Assembly: GCF_003034845.1 (NCBI RefSeq)
Contig: NZ_PZKC01000003.1
Location: 283,362 to 347,361, forward strand
DNA length: 64,000 nt
DNA from: Pseudothauera lacus
GTDB lineage: Bacteria > Pseudomonadota > Gammaproteobacteria > Burkholderiales > Rhodocyclaceae
Reading direction: 5' to 3'
Below the pieces are notes generated by a model. It was not told the origin of the DNA and searched no databases. It worked only from the letters and a program-made list of their open reading frames with translations. Position 1 is the first letter of the stretch. Each line of letters begins with the position of its first letter. The position numbers and the translations under genes are program-made. Below are positions 1 to 8,635 of this stretch, one piece after another.

Positions 1-120
1 ACCCTGTCGCGGGCTTTCCAGCAACTCACCGACGCCGGCCTGATCTCCGTCAGCCGGCGCTACGTGAGCATCCCGGATCGCGACGCGCTGCTGCGCTACC
101 GCGCCCAGGCCGCGGGCTGA
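1..120 (+). CDS. Crp/Fnr-family transcriptional regulator, C-terminal end only
   Basis: The window opens inside a reading frame that gives 39 residues and ends with TGA at 118-120. The peptide has the pattern of the recognition helix and wing of a Crp/Fnr winged helix-turn-helix: TLSRAFQQL, then AGLISVSRRYVSI. The effector-binding part lies outside the window, so the signal sensed cannot be read. It converges on bamD, whose stop codon follows directly. Family assignment is fairly secure; the subfamily is unknown. Confidence 0.7.
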   Translation, partial: TLSRAFQQLTDAGLISVSRRYVSIPDRDALLRYRAQAAG

Positions 121-918
121 TCACCAGATCTGCCACCACGGCCGCTTGTCGGCCGGGCCGCCGGCGAGATAGACGCTGTCGGGGAAGTTGCTCAGCAGCA
201 CCCGGCTGGTGTCGTCGCGCAGGTCGTTCATGCCGAGGCGGTCGTAGCTCTGCATGAGCAGGAACAGCGCTTCCTCGACCGCCGGCGCCTGCGGGTAGTT
301 GGCGATAGCCGCCTGCGCGCGGTTGATCGCCGCCACATAGGCACCGCGGTGGAAGTAGTAGCGCGCCACGTGCACTTCGTGCCCGGCCAGTGAATTGACC
401 AGATACTGCATGCGCTGGCGGGAATCGTCGGCGTAGCGGCTGTCCGGGAAGCGCGTCACCAGCTCACGGAAGGTGTCGAAGGACTCGCGCGCGCCCTTCG
501 GGTCGCGTTCGGAAAGATCCTGGTTGGCGAGGGCGCCGAGCAGGCCGAGATCCTCGTTGAAGGTCACCAGCCCCTTCAGGTAGTAGGCATAGTCGACGTG
601 CGGATGGTTGGGGTGCAGGCGGATGAAGCGGTCCGCGGCAGCGAGCGCCAGCGCCGGTTCATTTGACTTGTAGTAGGCGTAGGCGATCTCGATCTGCGCC
701 TGTTGCGCGAAGCGCCCGTAGGGGTAGCGTGCCTCCAGGGTCTCGAACAGCTTGATGGCGCGGTCGTAACCGCCTTCGGTCATCGACGCCTTCGCTTCCG
801 AGTACAGCTTCTGGGCGTTCCAGCCCGCCGTCTCGTCGATCTGCTCGGGCAGCAGCCCGCAGCCGCCAAGCAGCAGGGCGCCAATAACCGCTAAACTGCG
901 CAGGGTGAACCTAGCCAT
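121..918 (-). CDS. bamD: Outer membrane protein assembly factor BamD
   Basis: This 265-residue lipoprotein is the essential BAM-complex component that works with BamA to fold beta-barrel proteins into the outer membrane. The N-terminus has a signal peptide ending in a lipobox (LLLGGC) with Cys20 as the predicted lipidated residue. The rest is helical TPR-like sequence, including AKASMTEGGYDRAIKLFETL and YYKSNEPALALAAADRFIRL, and the length fits the family. The ATG at 918 faces rluD. A TATAAT on the minus strand at 953-948 is a plausible -10 element. Assignment rests on the family pattern and length. Confidence 0.93.
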   Translation of the reverse strand: MARFTLRSLAVIGALLLGGCGLLPEQIDETAGWNAQKLYSEAKASMTEGGYDRAIKLFETLEARYPYGRFAQQAQIEIAYAYYKSNEPALALAAADRFIRLHPNHPHVDYAYYLKGLVTFNEDLGLLGALANQDLSERDPKGARESFDTFRELVTRFPDSRYADDSRQRMQYLVNSLAGHEVHVARYYFHRGAYVAAINRAQAAIANYPQAPAVEEALFLLMQSYDRLGMNDLRDDTSRVLLSNFPDSVYLAGGPADKRPWWQIW

Positions 919-1888
919 CGAAAGCTCTCGCGAAAGTGAACGCGCTGATTATAGCCCACAGGATGCCCGCCCTTTGCGCAGTGAATTGACGATACCCGAC
1001 GACTGTGCCGGGCTGCGCCTCGACCAGGCGCTGGCGCGCCTGTTTCCGGAGCACTCGCGCAGCCGCCTGCAGGCCTGGATGAAGGACGGCCGGGTGGTCG
1101 TGGAGGGTGCGCAGGCCGACGCCAAGAGCAAGGTCCGTGGCGGCGAGCAGCTCAGCATCGAGGTGCCGGCGCTGCCCCAGGAGCAGGCCGAAGCCGCCGA
1201 GGACATCCCCTTGCGCGTGCTTGCCGAGGACGACGCCATCCTGGTGATCGACAAACCCGCCGGGCTGGTCGTCCATCCGGGCAGCGGCAACTGGCAGGGC
1301 ACCCTGCTCAACGCGCTCCTCCATCACGCCCCGCAGTTGGCAGCAGTGCCGCGTGCGGGCATCGTGCACCGCCTCGACAAGGACACCTCCGGCCTGCTGG
1401 TGGTGGCCAAGACGCTGACCGCGCAGACCGATCTCATCCGTCAGTTGCAGGCGCGCACGGTGAGTCGCCGCTATCTGGCCCTGGCCCACGGCGTGGTGAG
1501 CGGCAGTGGCGTGGTGGATGCGCCCATCGGCCGCCACCCGGTGCAGCGCACGCGCATGGCGGTGGTCGGCGGTGGGCGCGAGGCGGTGACCCACTACACG
1601 GTGCGCGAGCGCCTGCCGGGGTGCACCCTGCTGGAGTGCCGTCTGGAAACCGGGCGCACCCATCAGATCCGCGTGCACATGGCGCATCTCGGCCATCCTC
1701 TGGTCGGCGACCCCGTGTATGGCCCGCGGCGCTGCGCCGATGCCCTGCTCGCGGCCTTTCCGCGTCAGGCCCTGCATGCCTGGCGGCTGGGCTTGATCCA
1801 CCCGCTGAGCGGCGCCGAGATGAGCTGGGAGGCGCCACTGCCGGCCGACTTTGCGCGCCTGCTCGATGTTCTGCGGGGCGCCCGGTGA
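905..1888 (+). CDS. rluD: 23S rRNA pseudouridine synthase RluD
   Basis: RluA-family pseudouridine synthase, expected to modify 23S rRNA helix 69 (positions 1911/1915/1917 in E. coli numbering). From the GTG at 905 the product is 327 residues. An S4 RNA-binding domain covers about 37-85 (RLDQALARLFPEHSRSRLQ). The catalytic motif HRLDKDTSG places the nucleophile at Asp158. The start is uncertain. GTG 905 overlaps the divergent bamD start by 14 bases. An in-frame TTG at 974 has AGGA ten bases upstream and would remove 23 unconserved residues. The last codon overlaps pgeF, so the two are probably cotranscribed. Confidence 0.9.
   Translation: MNLAIESSRESERADYSPQDARPLRSELTIPDDCAGLRLDQALARLFPEHSRSRLQAWMKDGRVVVEGAQADAKSKVRGGEQLSIEVPALPQEQAEAAEDIPLRVLAEDDAILVIDKPAGLVVHPGSGNWQGTLLNALLHHAPQLAAVPRAGIVHRLDKDTSGLLVVAKTLTAQTDLIRQLQARTVSRRYLALAHGVVSGSGVVDAPIGRHPVQRTRMAVVGGGREAVTHYTVRERLPGCTLLECRLETGRTHQIRVHMAHLGHPLVGDPVYGPRRCADALLAAFPRQALHAWRLGLIHPLSGAEMSWEAPLPADFARLLDVLRGAR
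948..953 (-). promoter_or_regulatory. Candidate -10 element for bamD
   Basis: On the minus strand this hexamer reads TATAAT, 30 bases before the bamD start codon. No good -35 hexamer sits 16-18 bases upstream, so it is only a half-supported promoter. It lies inside the longest possible rluD reading frame, which bears on where rluD starts. Confidence 0.35.
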
Positions 1889-2640
1889 GTGCCGCGATTC
1901 CCCTGCTGCTGCCGGAATGGAGGGCGCCGGCAGGTGTACGGGCGTTCACCACCACCCGCGTCGGCGGCGTCAGTGCCGCGCCCTTCGACAGCTTCAATCT
2001 CGCCACCCATGTCGGCGACGCGCCGCAGGCGGTGGCGGAGAACCGCCGCCGCCTGCGCGCGCTGCTGCCGGCGGAACCGCTGTGGCTGGAGCAGGTGCAT
2101 GGCTGCGCGGTGGCCGATGCGGCGTCGACGGCCCCAGCCCCGGTGGCCGATGCAGTGATTGCGCGGGCGCCCGGTGCGGTGTGTGCGGTGATGACCGCGG
2201 ACTGCCTGCCGGTACTGCTGTGTGACGACGAGGGCAGTGTCGTCGCCGCTGCCCATGCCGGCTGGCGCGGGCTCTGCGAAGGCGTGCTGGAGGCCACCGT
2301 GGCACGCATGGCGGTACCGGCCGCAGGCCTGCAGGCCTGGCTGGGGCCGGCGATCGGGGCGCGCGCCTTCGAGGTCGGCGACGAGGTGCGCGCCGCCTTC
2401 CTCGTCCGTGACGGCGCCGCCGCGCAGGCCTTCAGCGCCGGCCCGGTGCCCGGCAAGTGGTTTGCCGACCTCTATCTGCTCGCCCGCCAGCGCCTTGCCG
2501 CTGCGGGTGTGCTGCGGGTCAGTGGCGGGCAGTGGTGCACCCACGCTGATCCCGCGCGCTTCTATTCCTTTCGCCGTGACGGTGCCTGCGGGCGCATGGC
2601 AACGCTGATCTGGCTGGCGGAGCAGCGCCGCGGGCGATAA
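1885..2640 (+). CDS. pgeF: Peptidoglycan editing factor PgeF (YfiH, laccase-domain family)
   Basis: A 251-residue member of the YfiH/DUF152 family. E. coli PgeF helps keep non-canonical amino acids out of the peptidoglycan stem peptide, and related proteins act on purine nucleosides. Family signatures are visible: TADCLPVLL, HAGWRG and the C-terminal CTHADPARFYSFRRDG. The frame is open further upstream, but the GTG at 1885 overlaps the rluD stop by four bases (GTGA) and begins where the family begins. rluD-pgeF is a common pair in proteobacteria. Substrate in this organism is not determined by the sequence. Confidence 0.88.
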   Translation: MSAAIPLLLPEWRAPAGVRAFTTTRVGGVSAAPFDSFNLATHVGDAPQAVAENRRRLRALLPAEPLWLEQVHGCAVADAASTAPAPVADAVIARAPGAVCAVMTADCLPVLLCDDEGSVVAAAHAGWRGLCEGVLEATVARMAVPAAGLQAWLGPAIGARAFEVGDEVRAAFLVRDGAAAQAFSAGPVPGKWFADLYLLARQRLAAAGVLRVSGGQWCTHADPARFYSFRRDGACGRMATLIWLAEQRRGR

Positions 2641-2653
2641 CTCCTGTGTCGGG

Positions 2654-2884
2654 CTATTGATCGGCGCCGGATTCGGCTCTATCGTTGTGCCTGTCCTGTG
2701 CCGATGCAGGCATGCTGCGCCGCGCGGCGGCGCGGCGGCGTGCGGGGGTGCCGAACAGCCACAGGTAGAGGGCCAGCGGGCCGATACCGAAGAACAGGAA
2801 GGTCAGCACGCCGCCGACTGCCGAGGGATTGGCGACGGCGACGATGATGGCTACGTAGAGCCAGGCGATGGCGATGATATACAT
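2654..2884 (-). CDS. Small two-helix membrane protein, function unknown
   Basis: A 76-residue frame starting at the ATG at 2884. It has two hydrophobic segments, at about residues 2-18 and 24-44 (GGVLTFLFFGIGPLALYLWLF), then a basic and polar tail rich in Arg, Ala and Asp. The same frame is open much further upstream across phaC, but that extension is antisense shadow. It lies between the convergent end of pgeF and the divergent phaC. I do not recognise a named family, and membrane location is the only safe inference. Confidence 0.6.
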   Translation of the reverse strand: MYIIAIAWLYVAIIVAVANPSAVGGVLTFLFFGIGPLALYLWLFGTPARRRAAARRSMPASAQDRHNDRAESGADQ

Positions 2885-2965
2885 GGGCGCCGATTCTAAC
2901 CCTGATCGGCGCTGCAGACCGCCAGGGCATGCTGCCCGGCGGAGACGATGCCTGAGGAGGGCTTG

Positions 2966-4708
2966 ATGTCGGAAAGCGGTGATCAAAAGCAGGGCGCCGG
3001 TGTTCAGGGCCTGGCCCAGCTTGGCCAGGCCATGGCGCAGAATTTCTTCCAGATGCTCGCCACCCAGCATGCGGCGATGCTCGATTCCAGCGGCAAGGCG
3101 GCGCCTGCGCTGCCGCTGCCCGATGGCGAGCGTCTGGCCAGTCTGCAGAAGGAGTTTGCCGAGCGTCACGCCGCCTTGTGGTCGTCGATGATGGCGCGCA
3201 AGCCTGGCGAGGAGGCTCCCGCGGTGGTGGCACCGGAGCCTGGCGACCGCCGCTTCAGCGCCCCTGAATGGTCGCAGAGCCCGGTTTTCGACTACATCCG
3301 CCAGGCCTACCTGCTCAATGCCGGCCTGCTGCGCAAGGTCGCCGACGACATGCCGATCGCCGACGGCCGTGCCAAGTCGCGCATCCAGTTTCTCACCCGC
3401 CAGTACATCGACGCCCTTGCGCCGACCAATTTCGCCGCCACCAATCCGGAGTTCATCAAGCTGGCGGTGGAGACCAAGGGCGAGAGCATCACCCAGGGCG
3501 TGCGCAACATGCTCGCCGATCTCGAGAAGGGACGCATCTCGATGACCGACGAGACGGTCTTCGAGGTCGGGCGCAATCTTGCCGTGACTCCCGGCGCAGT
3601 GATCTACGAGAACGACCTGATGCAGCTCATCCAGTACGCGCCGCTGACCGACAAGGTCGCCCAGGTGCCGCTGCTGATCGTGCCGCCGTGCATCAACAAG
3701 TTCTACATCATGGACCTGCAGCCGCACAACTCGCTGGTGCGCTACGTCGTCGAGCAGGGCTTCACGGTCTTCCTGGTGTCGTGGAAGAACCCCGGGCGCA
3801 CCGAGGCCCACGCCACCTGGGACGAATACCTTGAAAAGGGTCCGCTGGCCGCGCTCGACGTGGTGCGCTCGGTGACCCGGGTCAAGAAGCCCAACGTGCT
3901 GGGCTTCTGCGTCGGCGGCACCATCCTCACCTCGGCGCTGGCAGTGGCACGCGGGCGTGGCGAGGATCCGGTCTCCAGCCTCACGCTGATGACCACCCTG
4001 CTGGACTTTGCCGATGCCGGCGAGCTCGGCTGCCTGGTCGACGAAGCCAGCGTCACCGCCCGCGAAGCGGCGATCGGCAAGGGCGGGCTGCTCAAGGGCC
4101 AGGAGCTGGCCAACGTCTTCTCCGCGCTGCGCGCCAACGATCTGGTGTGGCAGTACGTGGTCGGCAACTACCTGAAGGGCAAGAAGCCCGAGGCCTTCGA
4201 CCTGCTGTACTGGAACTCCGACGCCACCAACCTGCCGGGGCCCTTCCTGACCTGGTACCTGCGCAACATGTACCTGGAGAACAATCTGCGCGTGCCCGGC
4301 CGGTTGAAGATGCTCGGAGTGAAGGTCGATCTCGGCAAGGTCGATGCGCCGGCCTACCTCATGGCAGCGCGCGAGGACCACATCGTGCCGTGGAAGAGTG
4401 CCTACCTGTCGCGCAACCTGCTCGGTGGCGATACCACCTTCGTGCTTGGCGCCAGCGGCCACATCGCCGGGGCGATCAACCCGGCGAGCAAGAACCGCCG
4501 CAGCTACTGGGTGAGCGAGGGCGGTGCCGCCGATCCCGACGAATGGCTCGACGGCGCCAGCGAACAACCCGGCAGCTGGTGGGTGCACTGGACCCAGTGG
4601 CTGCGTGCGTACGGCGGCAAGCAGGTCGCTGCGCGCGGGCGGCTGGGGAGCACGAAGTACGAAGCCATCGAACCGGCCCCCGGGCGCTACGTCAAGGCGC
4701 GCGCCTGA
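2966..4708 (+). CDS. phaC: Class I poly(3-hydroxyalkanoate) synthase PhaC
   Basis: This enzyme polymerises 3-hydroxyacyl-CoA (mainly 3-hydroxybutyryl-CoA) into storage polyester on granules. The product is 580 residues, the class I size. The lipase-like box GFCVGG contains the catalytic Cys315, with Asp471 (REDHIVPW) and His499 (ASGHIAGAINP) completing the triad. The ATG at 2966 is preferred because GAGGAGGG lies just upstream; an in-frame ATG 18 bases earlier lacks this. Two acetoacetyl-CoA reductase genes and phaR follow. No phaA thiolase is in the window. Confidence 0.96.
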   Translation: MSESGDQKQGAGVQGLAQLGQAMAQNFFQMLATQHAAMLDSSGKAAPALPLPDGERLASLQKEFAERHAALWSSMMARKPGEEAPAVVAPEPGDRRFSAPEWSQSPVFDYIRQAYLLNAGLLRKVADDMPIADGRAKSRIQFLTRQYIDALAPTNFAATNPEFIKLAVETKGESITQGVRNMLADLEKGRISMTDETVFEVGRNLAVTPGAVIYENDLMQLIQYAPLTDKVAQVPLLIVPPCINKFYIMDLQPHNSLVRYVVEQGFTVFLVSWKNPGRTEAHATWDEYLEKGPLAALDVVRSVTRVKKPNVLGFCVGGTILTSALAVARGRGEDPVSSLTLMTTLLDFADAGELGCLVDEASVTAREAAIGKGGLLKGQELANVFSALRANDLVWQYVVGNYLKGKKPEAFDLLYWNSDATNLPGPFLTWYLRNMYLENNLRVPGRLKMLGVKVDLGKVDAPAYLMAAREDHIVPWKSAYLSRNLLGGDTTFVLGASGHIAGAINPASKNRRSYWVSEGGAADPDEWLDGASEQPGSWWVHWTQWLRAYGGKQVAARGRLGSTKYEAIEPAPGRYVKARA

Positions 4709-4813
4709 ACGGCCGGATCGCCATCAGGCCGGCGGCAGTGGTCGGGGGGAAGCCGCCGTGCCTTCAGCAAGCCCTCCACAGAGACAGACAATACAACGGG
4801 AGAGGAGAAAAAG

Positions 4814-5554
4814 ATGTCCAGAATCGCACTCGTGACCGGTGGCATGGGCGGCCTGGGGGAGGCCATCTGCATCAAGCTTGCGGCCCTCGGCTATCGTGTC
4901 GTCACCACCCATTCGCCGGGCAACACCAAGGCTGCCGAATGGCTGCAGACGATGAACAACATGGGCTACGGCTTCAAGGGCTATCCCTGCGACGTGGCCG
5001 ATTTCGAATCCGCCAAGGCGTGCGTGGAGACCGTCACCCGTGAGGTGGGGCCGGTCGACGTGCTGGTCAACAATGCCGGCATCACCCGCGACATGACCTT
5101 CAAGAAGATGACCAAGGCAGATTGGGATGCGGTCATCGGCACCAACCTCGACAGCGTCTTCAACATGACCAAGCAGGTCATGGACGGCATGGTGCAGCGC
5201 AAGTGGGGGCGCGTCATCAACGTGTCCTCGGTGAACGGCCAGAAGGGCGCCTTCGGACAGACCAACTACTCCGCCGCGAAGGCCGGCATGCACGGTTTCA
5301 CCAAGGCGCTGGCGCTGGAGGTGGCGCGCAGCGGGGTGACCGTCAACACCATCTCGCCGGGCTACATCGGCACCAAGATGGTGATGGCCATTCCGCAGGA
5401 GATCCTCGACTCCAAGATCCTGCCGCAGATTCCCACCGGGCGGCTCGGCAAGCCCGAGGAGATTGCCGGTCTGGTGGCCTATCTGGCCTCCGAGGAGGCC
5501 GCCTTCGTCACCGGCGCCAACATCTCCATCAACGGCGGCCAGCACATGTTCTGA
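4814..5554 (+). CDS. phaB: Acetoacetyl-CoA reductase, copy 1
   Basis: A 246-residue short-chain dehydrogenase predicted to reduce acetoacetyl-CoA to (R)-3-hydroxybutyryl-CoA with NADPH for PhaC. The nucleotide-binding glycine motif is TGGMGGLG, followed by NNAGITRD. The catalytic region has Ser in NVSSVNG and the YSAAK pair (Tyr, Lys). The C-terminus SINGGQHMF is typical of PhaB. AGGAG lies about 8 bases before the ATG. The gap from phaC is 105 bases, and a strong terminator follows at 5574-5622, so this gene probably ends the phaC transcript. Confidence 0.92.
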   Translation: MSRIALVTGGMGGLGEAICIKLAALGYRVVTTHSPGNTKAAEWLQTMNNMGYGFKGYPCDVADFESAKACVETVTREVGPVDVLVNNAGITRDMTFKKMTKADWDAVIGTNLDSVFNMTKQVMDGMVQRKWGRVINVSSVNGQKGAFGQTNYSAAKAGMHGFTKALALEVARSGVTVNTISPGYIGTKMVMAIPQEILDSKILPQIPTGRLGKPEEIAGLVAYLASEEAAFVTGANISINGGQHMF

Positions 5555-5573
5555 GCCGCGTTGCAGCACCGCC

Positions 5574-5622
5574 ACACAGGCGGCCGGCCCGCGTTTGCGG
5601 GCGGCCGCCTGTGTTCTTTTTT
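5574..5622 (+). terminator. Rho-independent terminator after the first phaB
   Basis: A long GC-rich stem runs from ACACAGGCGGCC at 5574 to GGCCGCCTGTGT ending at 5614. It has a GTTT loop and one bulged base, and is followed by TTCTTTTTT. It separates the two reductase genes into different transcripts. Confidence 0.85.
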
Positions 5623-5768
5623 GCGACGCAACAAGCTGAAGCGAAAGTGTTTATAATCCAGCGCACGCGCCGGCTTGCAGCGGCGTCGCAGCGTTCTCGT
5701 GGAGGTGTCGCCGGGCGTGCCCGGCACTCACCGGAACTTCAAACCAACTGCAGCAAGAGGATTCGATA

Positions 5769-6509
5769 ATGACTCAGAAAGTCGCACTCGTGACCGGCGC
5801 CATGGGCGGCCTCGGCACCGCCATTTGCCAGTCGCTGGCCAAGGATGGCATGAAGGTCGTCGCCAACTGCCTGCCGAACTTTCCGCAGAAGGACGAGTGG
5901 CTGGCCCAGCAGAAGGCCCTCGGTTTCGACTTCGTCGCCGCTGAAGGCGACGTATCGGACTACGATTCCTGCAAGGCCATGATCGAGAAGATCGAAGCCG
6001 AAGTCGGCCCCATCGACGTGCTGATCAACAACGCCGGCATCACCCGCGACAAGTTCTTCCCGAAGATGGAGAAGGGCCAGTGGGATGCGGTGATCAACAC
6101 CAACCTCAACAGCCTCTTCAACGTCACCCACCACGTCTCGCCGAAGATGGCCGAGCGCGGCTGGGGCCGCATCGTCAACATCTCCTCGGTGAATGGCGTC
6201 AAGGGTCAGGCCGGTCAGACCAATTACTCCACCGCCAAGGCCGGCGTGCTCGGCTTCACCAAGGCGCTGGCGGCCGAACTGGCCACCAAGGGTGTCACCG
6301 TCAATGCCGTGGCCCCGGGCTACATCGGCACCGACATGGTGATGGCGATCCGCGACGACATCCGTCAGGGCATCATCGACACCGTGCCGATGAAGCGCCT
6401 CGGCAAGCCGGAAGAAATCGGCGCGCTGTGCGCCTACCTGTCCTCCGAGATGGCGGGCTACATCACCGGCGCCACCATCAACATCAACGGCGGTCTGCAC
6501 ATGTGCTGA
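5769..6509 (+). CDS. phaB: Acetoacetyl-CoA reductase, copy 2
   Basis: A second 246-residue short-chain dehydrogenase of the PhaB type: TGAMGGLG, NNAGITRD, ISSVNG, YSTAK, and the C-terminal INGGLHM. It has the same length and motifs as the upstream copy but differs at many positions, for example in the 35-60 region and the substrate loop after the YxxxK motif. This is an older duplication rather than a recent one. It has its own candidate promoter, with TATAAT at 5652-5657 but a weak -35, and terminators on both sides, so it can be regulated separately from phaC. AAGAGG precedes the ATG. Confidence 0.92.
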   Translation: MTQKVALVTGAMGGLGTAICQSLAKDGMKVVANCLPNFPQKDEWLAQQKALGFDFVAAEGDVSDYDSCKAMIEKIEAEVGPIDVLINNAGITRDKFFPKMEKGQWDAVINTNLNSLFNVTHHVSPKMAERGWGRIVNISSVNGVKGQAGQTNYSTAKAGVLGFTKALAAELATKGVTVNAVAPGYIGTDMVMAIRDDIRQGIIDTVPMKRLGKPEEIGALCAYLSSEMAGYITGATININGGLHMC

Positions 6510-6544
6510 TGCCGCATCGGCGGCATCGCCGCGCCGGCGCACGA

Positions 6545-6568
6545 CCCCGCCCTGTGGCGGGGTTTTTT
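6545..6568 (+). terminator. Rho-independent terminator after the second phaB
   Basis: The perfect stem CCCCGCC-CTGT-GGCGGGG at 6545-6562 is followed by six T residues. It ends the second phaB transcript upstream of phaR. Confidence 0.9.
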
Positions 6569-6635
6569 ATTGCGCAGCGCGGTATAATCGTGCCCAATTA
6601 CAGTGCGGAACACCGCCCCGAGGAGATCGCTGAAA

Positions 6636-7217
6636 ATGCCGGACAAAGTGCGTCTGATCAAGAAGTATCCCAATCGCCGCCTCTACGACACGCGGACCAG
6701 CTCCTACATCACCCTCACCGACGTCAAGGATCTGGTGCTGGAGAACGAGGATTTTCAGGTGGTCGACGCCAAGACCGGCGAGGATCTCACCCGCAGCATC
6801 CTGCTGCAGATCATCCTTGAGGAAGAGGCCGGCGGTGCGCCGATGTTCACCAGTGACCTGCTTGCCCACATGATCCGCTTCTATGGCAACGCCATGCAGG
6901 GGATGATGGGCAAGTACCTGGAGAACAACATCAAGGCCTTCACCGACATGCAGGCCAAGCTGCAGGAACAGGCGCGCAGCATCTATGGCGAGAACAGCCC
7001 GATGAACCAGGACCTGTGGGCGCAGTTCCTCAACTTCCAGGGGCCGGCCATGCAGAGCATGATGGGCGCCTACGTAGAACAGAGCAAGAAGATGTTCCAG
7101 CAGATGCAGGAACAGATCGAGAGCCAGACCCGCAACATCTTCACCGGCCTGCAGTTCCCCGGCTACAACGCTGAAGAGGGCGGCAAGGGCACCCCCGGCA
7201 AGGGCTCGGGCAACTGA
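6636..7217 (+). CDS. phaR: Polyhydroxyalkanoate synthesis repressor PhaR
   Basis: A 193-residue regulator that binds DNA and PHA granules. In the family it represses phasin and its own synthesis until granules form. The N-terminal PHB-accumulation DNA-binding domain is clear ([20 protein letters not shown], residues about 4-23). The C-terminal half is Met- and Gln-rich helical sequence suited to granule or oligomer contact. The ATG at 6636 with AGGAG at 6621 is chosen over an upstream in-frame GTG. A TATAAT at 6583-6588 is a likely -10 element just after the previous terminator. Confidence 0.93.
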   Translation: MPDKVRLIKKYPNRRLYDTRTSSYITLTDVKDLVLENEDFQVVDAKTGEDLTRSILLQIILEEEAGGAPMFTSDLLAHMIRFYGNAMQGMMGKYLENNIKAFTDMQAKLQEQARSIYGENSPMNQDLWAQFLNFQGPAMQSMMGAYVEQSKKMFQQMQEQIESQTRNIFTGLQFPGYNAEEGGKGTPGKGSGN

Positions 7218-7291
7218 GCGCCGGCGACGGCGCCCCTTGTGGGCGTCGCCGCCGCAGCACCGTGCCCGCCCGTCCATATCCCCGTCAGAGC

Positions 7292-8635
7292 ATGAATACA
7301 CAGATCAACCAGGACGCGCCGCGGGTCGGCTTCGTGTCGCTCGGCTGCCCGAAGGCCAGTTCCGACGCCGAGCACATCCTCACCCGCCTGCGTTCCGAAG
7401 GTTACGAAATCTCCCCCAGCTACGACGAGGCCGATCTCGTCGTCGTCAACACCTGCGGCTTCATCGACGCCGCAGTGGAAGAATCCCTCGAAGCCATCGG
7501 CGAGGCGCTCGCCGAGAACGGCAAGGTCATCGTCACCGGCTGTCTGGGCGCGCGCGACGACGTCGTGCTCGCCGCGCATCCGCAGGTGCTGGCGGTGACC
7601 GGCCCGCATGCCACCGAGGAAGTGATGCAGGCCGTGCACAAGCACCTGCCCAAGCCCCATCACCCCTTCATCGACCTCCTGCCGCCGCAGGGCGTGCGCC
7701 TGACGCCGCCGCACTACGCCTACCTGAAGATCTCCGAAGGCTGCAACCACCGCTGCACCTTCTGCATCATCCCGTCGCTGCGCGGCGATCTCGTCAGCCG
7801 GCCCATCCACGAGGTCATGCGCGAGGCCGAGACCCTCGCCGCAGCCGGCGTCAAGGAACTGCTGGTGATCTCCCAGGACACCAGCGCCTATGGCGTAGAC
7901 GTCAAGTACCGCACCGGTTTCTGGGGCGGCAAGCCGGTCAGGACGCGCTTGCTGGACCTCGCCCGCGCGCTCGGCGAGCTGGGGATCTGGATCCGCATGC
8001 ACTACGTCTACCCCTACCCCAGCGTGGACGAACTGATTCCGCTGATGGCCGAGGGCAAGATCCTGCCCTACCTCGACGTACCCTTCCAGCATGCCAGTCC
8101 GCGCATCCTGAAGGCGATGAAGCGTCCCGCGAATGCCGAGAACGTCCTCGAACGCGTACGCAAGTGGCGCAGCATCTGTCCCGAACTGACCATCCGGTCG
8201 ACCTTCATCACCGGTTTCCCGGGCGAGACCGAGGACGATTTCGAGCAACTGCTGCAGTTCCTCGACGAGGCCCAGCTCGACCGCGTTGGCGCCTTCGCCT
8301 ATTCCCCGGTGGAGGGCGCGGCGGCCAACGAACTGCCCGCTGCGGTGCCCGCCGAGGTGCGCGAGGAGCGCCGCATGCGCCTGATGTCCTTCCAGGAGGA
8401 TATCTCCACCCAGCGCCTGGAGGCACGCATCGGCAGCGAGATGACCGTGCTGGTCGACGAGGTCGACGAAGACGGCGCGCTGGCGCGCTCGCCCGGTGAC
8501 GCCCCGGAGATCGACGGTCTGGTGATCATTCCCGACGGCGAGGATCTCGAGGTCGGCGACTTCGTGCGCGTGCGCATCACCGACTGCGACATCCACGACC
8601 TCTACGCCGAACGGGTGGAGCAGGGCGGCGCATGA
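7292..8635 (+). CDS. rimO: Ribosomal protein S12 methylthiotransferase RimO
   Basis: A radical-SAM methylthiotransferase that adds a methylthio group to the conserved Asp of ribosomal protein S12. The 447-residue product has the N-terminal MTTase domain ([16 protein letters not shown], with further Cys residues in VVNTCGFID and VTGCLGARD). The radical-SAM cluster CNHRCTFC follows, and a C-terminal TRAM domain starts near residue 380. The first four residues of [10 protein letters not shown] set the start near ATG 7292; the open frame begins slightly earlier. Its stop overlaps the next gene by four bases (ATGA). Confidence 0.95.
   Translation: MNTQINQDAPRVGFVSLGCPKASSDAEHILTRLRSEGYEISPSYDEADLVVVNTCGFIDAAVEESLEAIGEALAENGKVIVTGCLGARDDVVLAAHPQVLAVTGPHATEEVMQAVHKHLPKPHHPFIDLLPPQGVRLTPPHYAYLKISEGCNHRCTFCIIPSLRGDLVSRPIHEVMREAETLAAAGVKELLVISQDTSAYGVDVKYRTGFWGGKPVRTRLLDLARALGELGIWIRMHYVYPYPSVDELIPLMAEGKILPYLDVPFQHASPRILKAMKRPANAENVLERVRKWRSICPELTIRSTFITGFPGETEDDFEQLLQFLDEAQLDRVGAFAYSPVEGAAANELPAAVPAEVREERRMRLMSFQEDISTQRLEARIGSEMTVLVDEVDEDGALARSPGDAPEIDGLVIIPDGEDLEVGDFVRVRITDCDIHDLYAERVEQGGA

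Noticed and set aside
2885..4588. Upstream extension of the small membrane protein frame across phaC on the minus strand
   Set aside because: The extension is antisense to phaC and has no conserved pattern. Only the last 76 codons, after an ATG and outside phaC, look like a protein.
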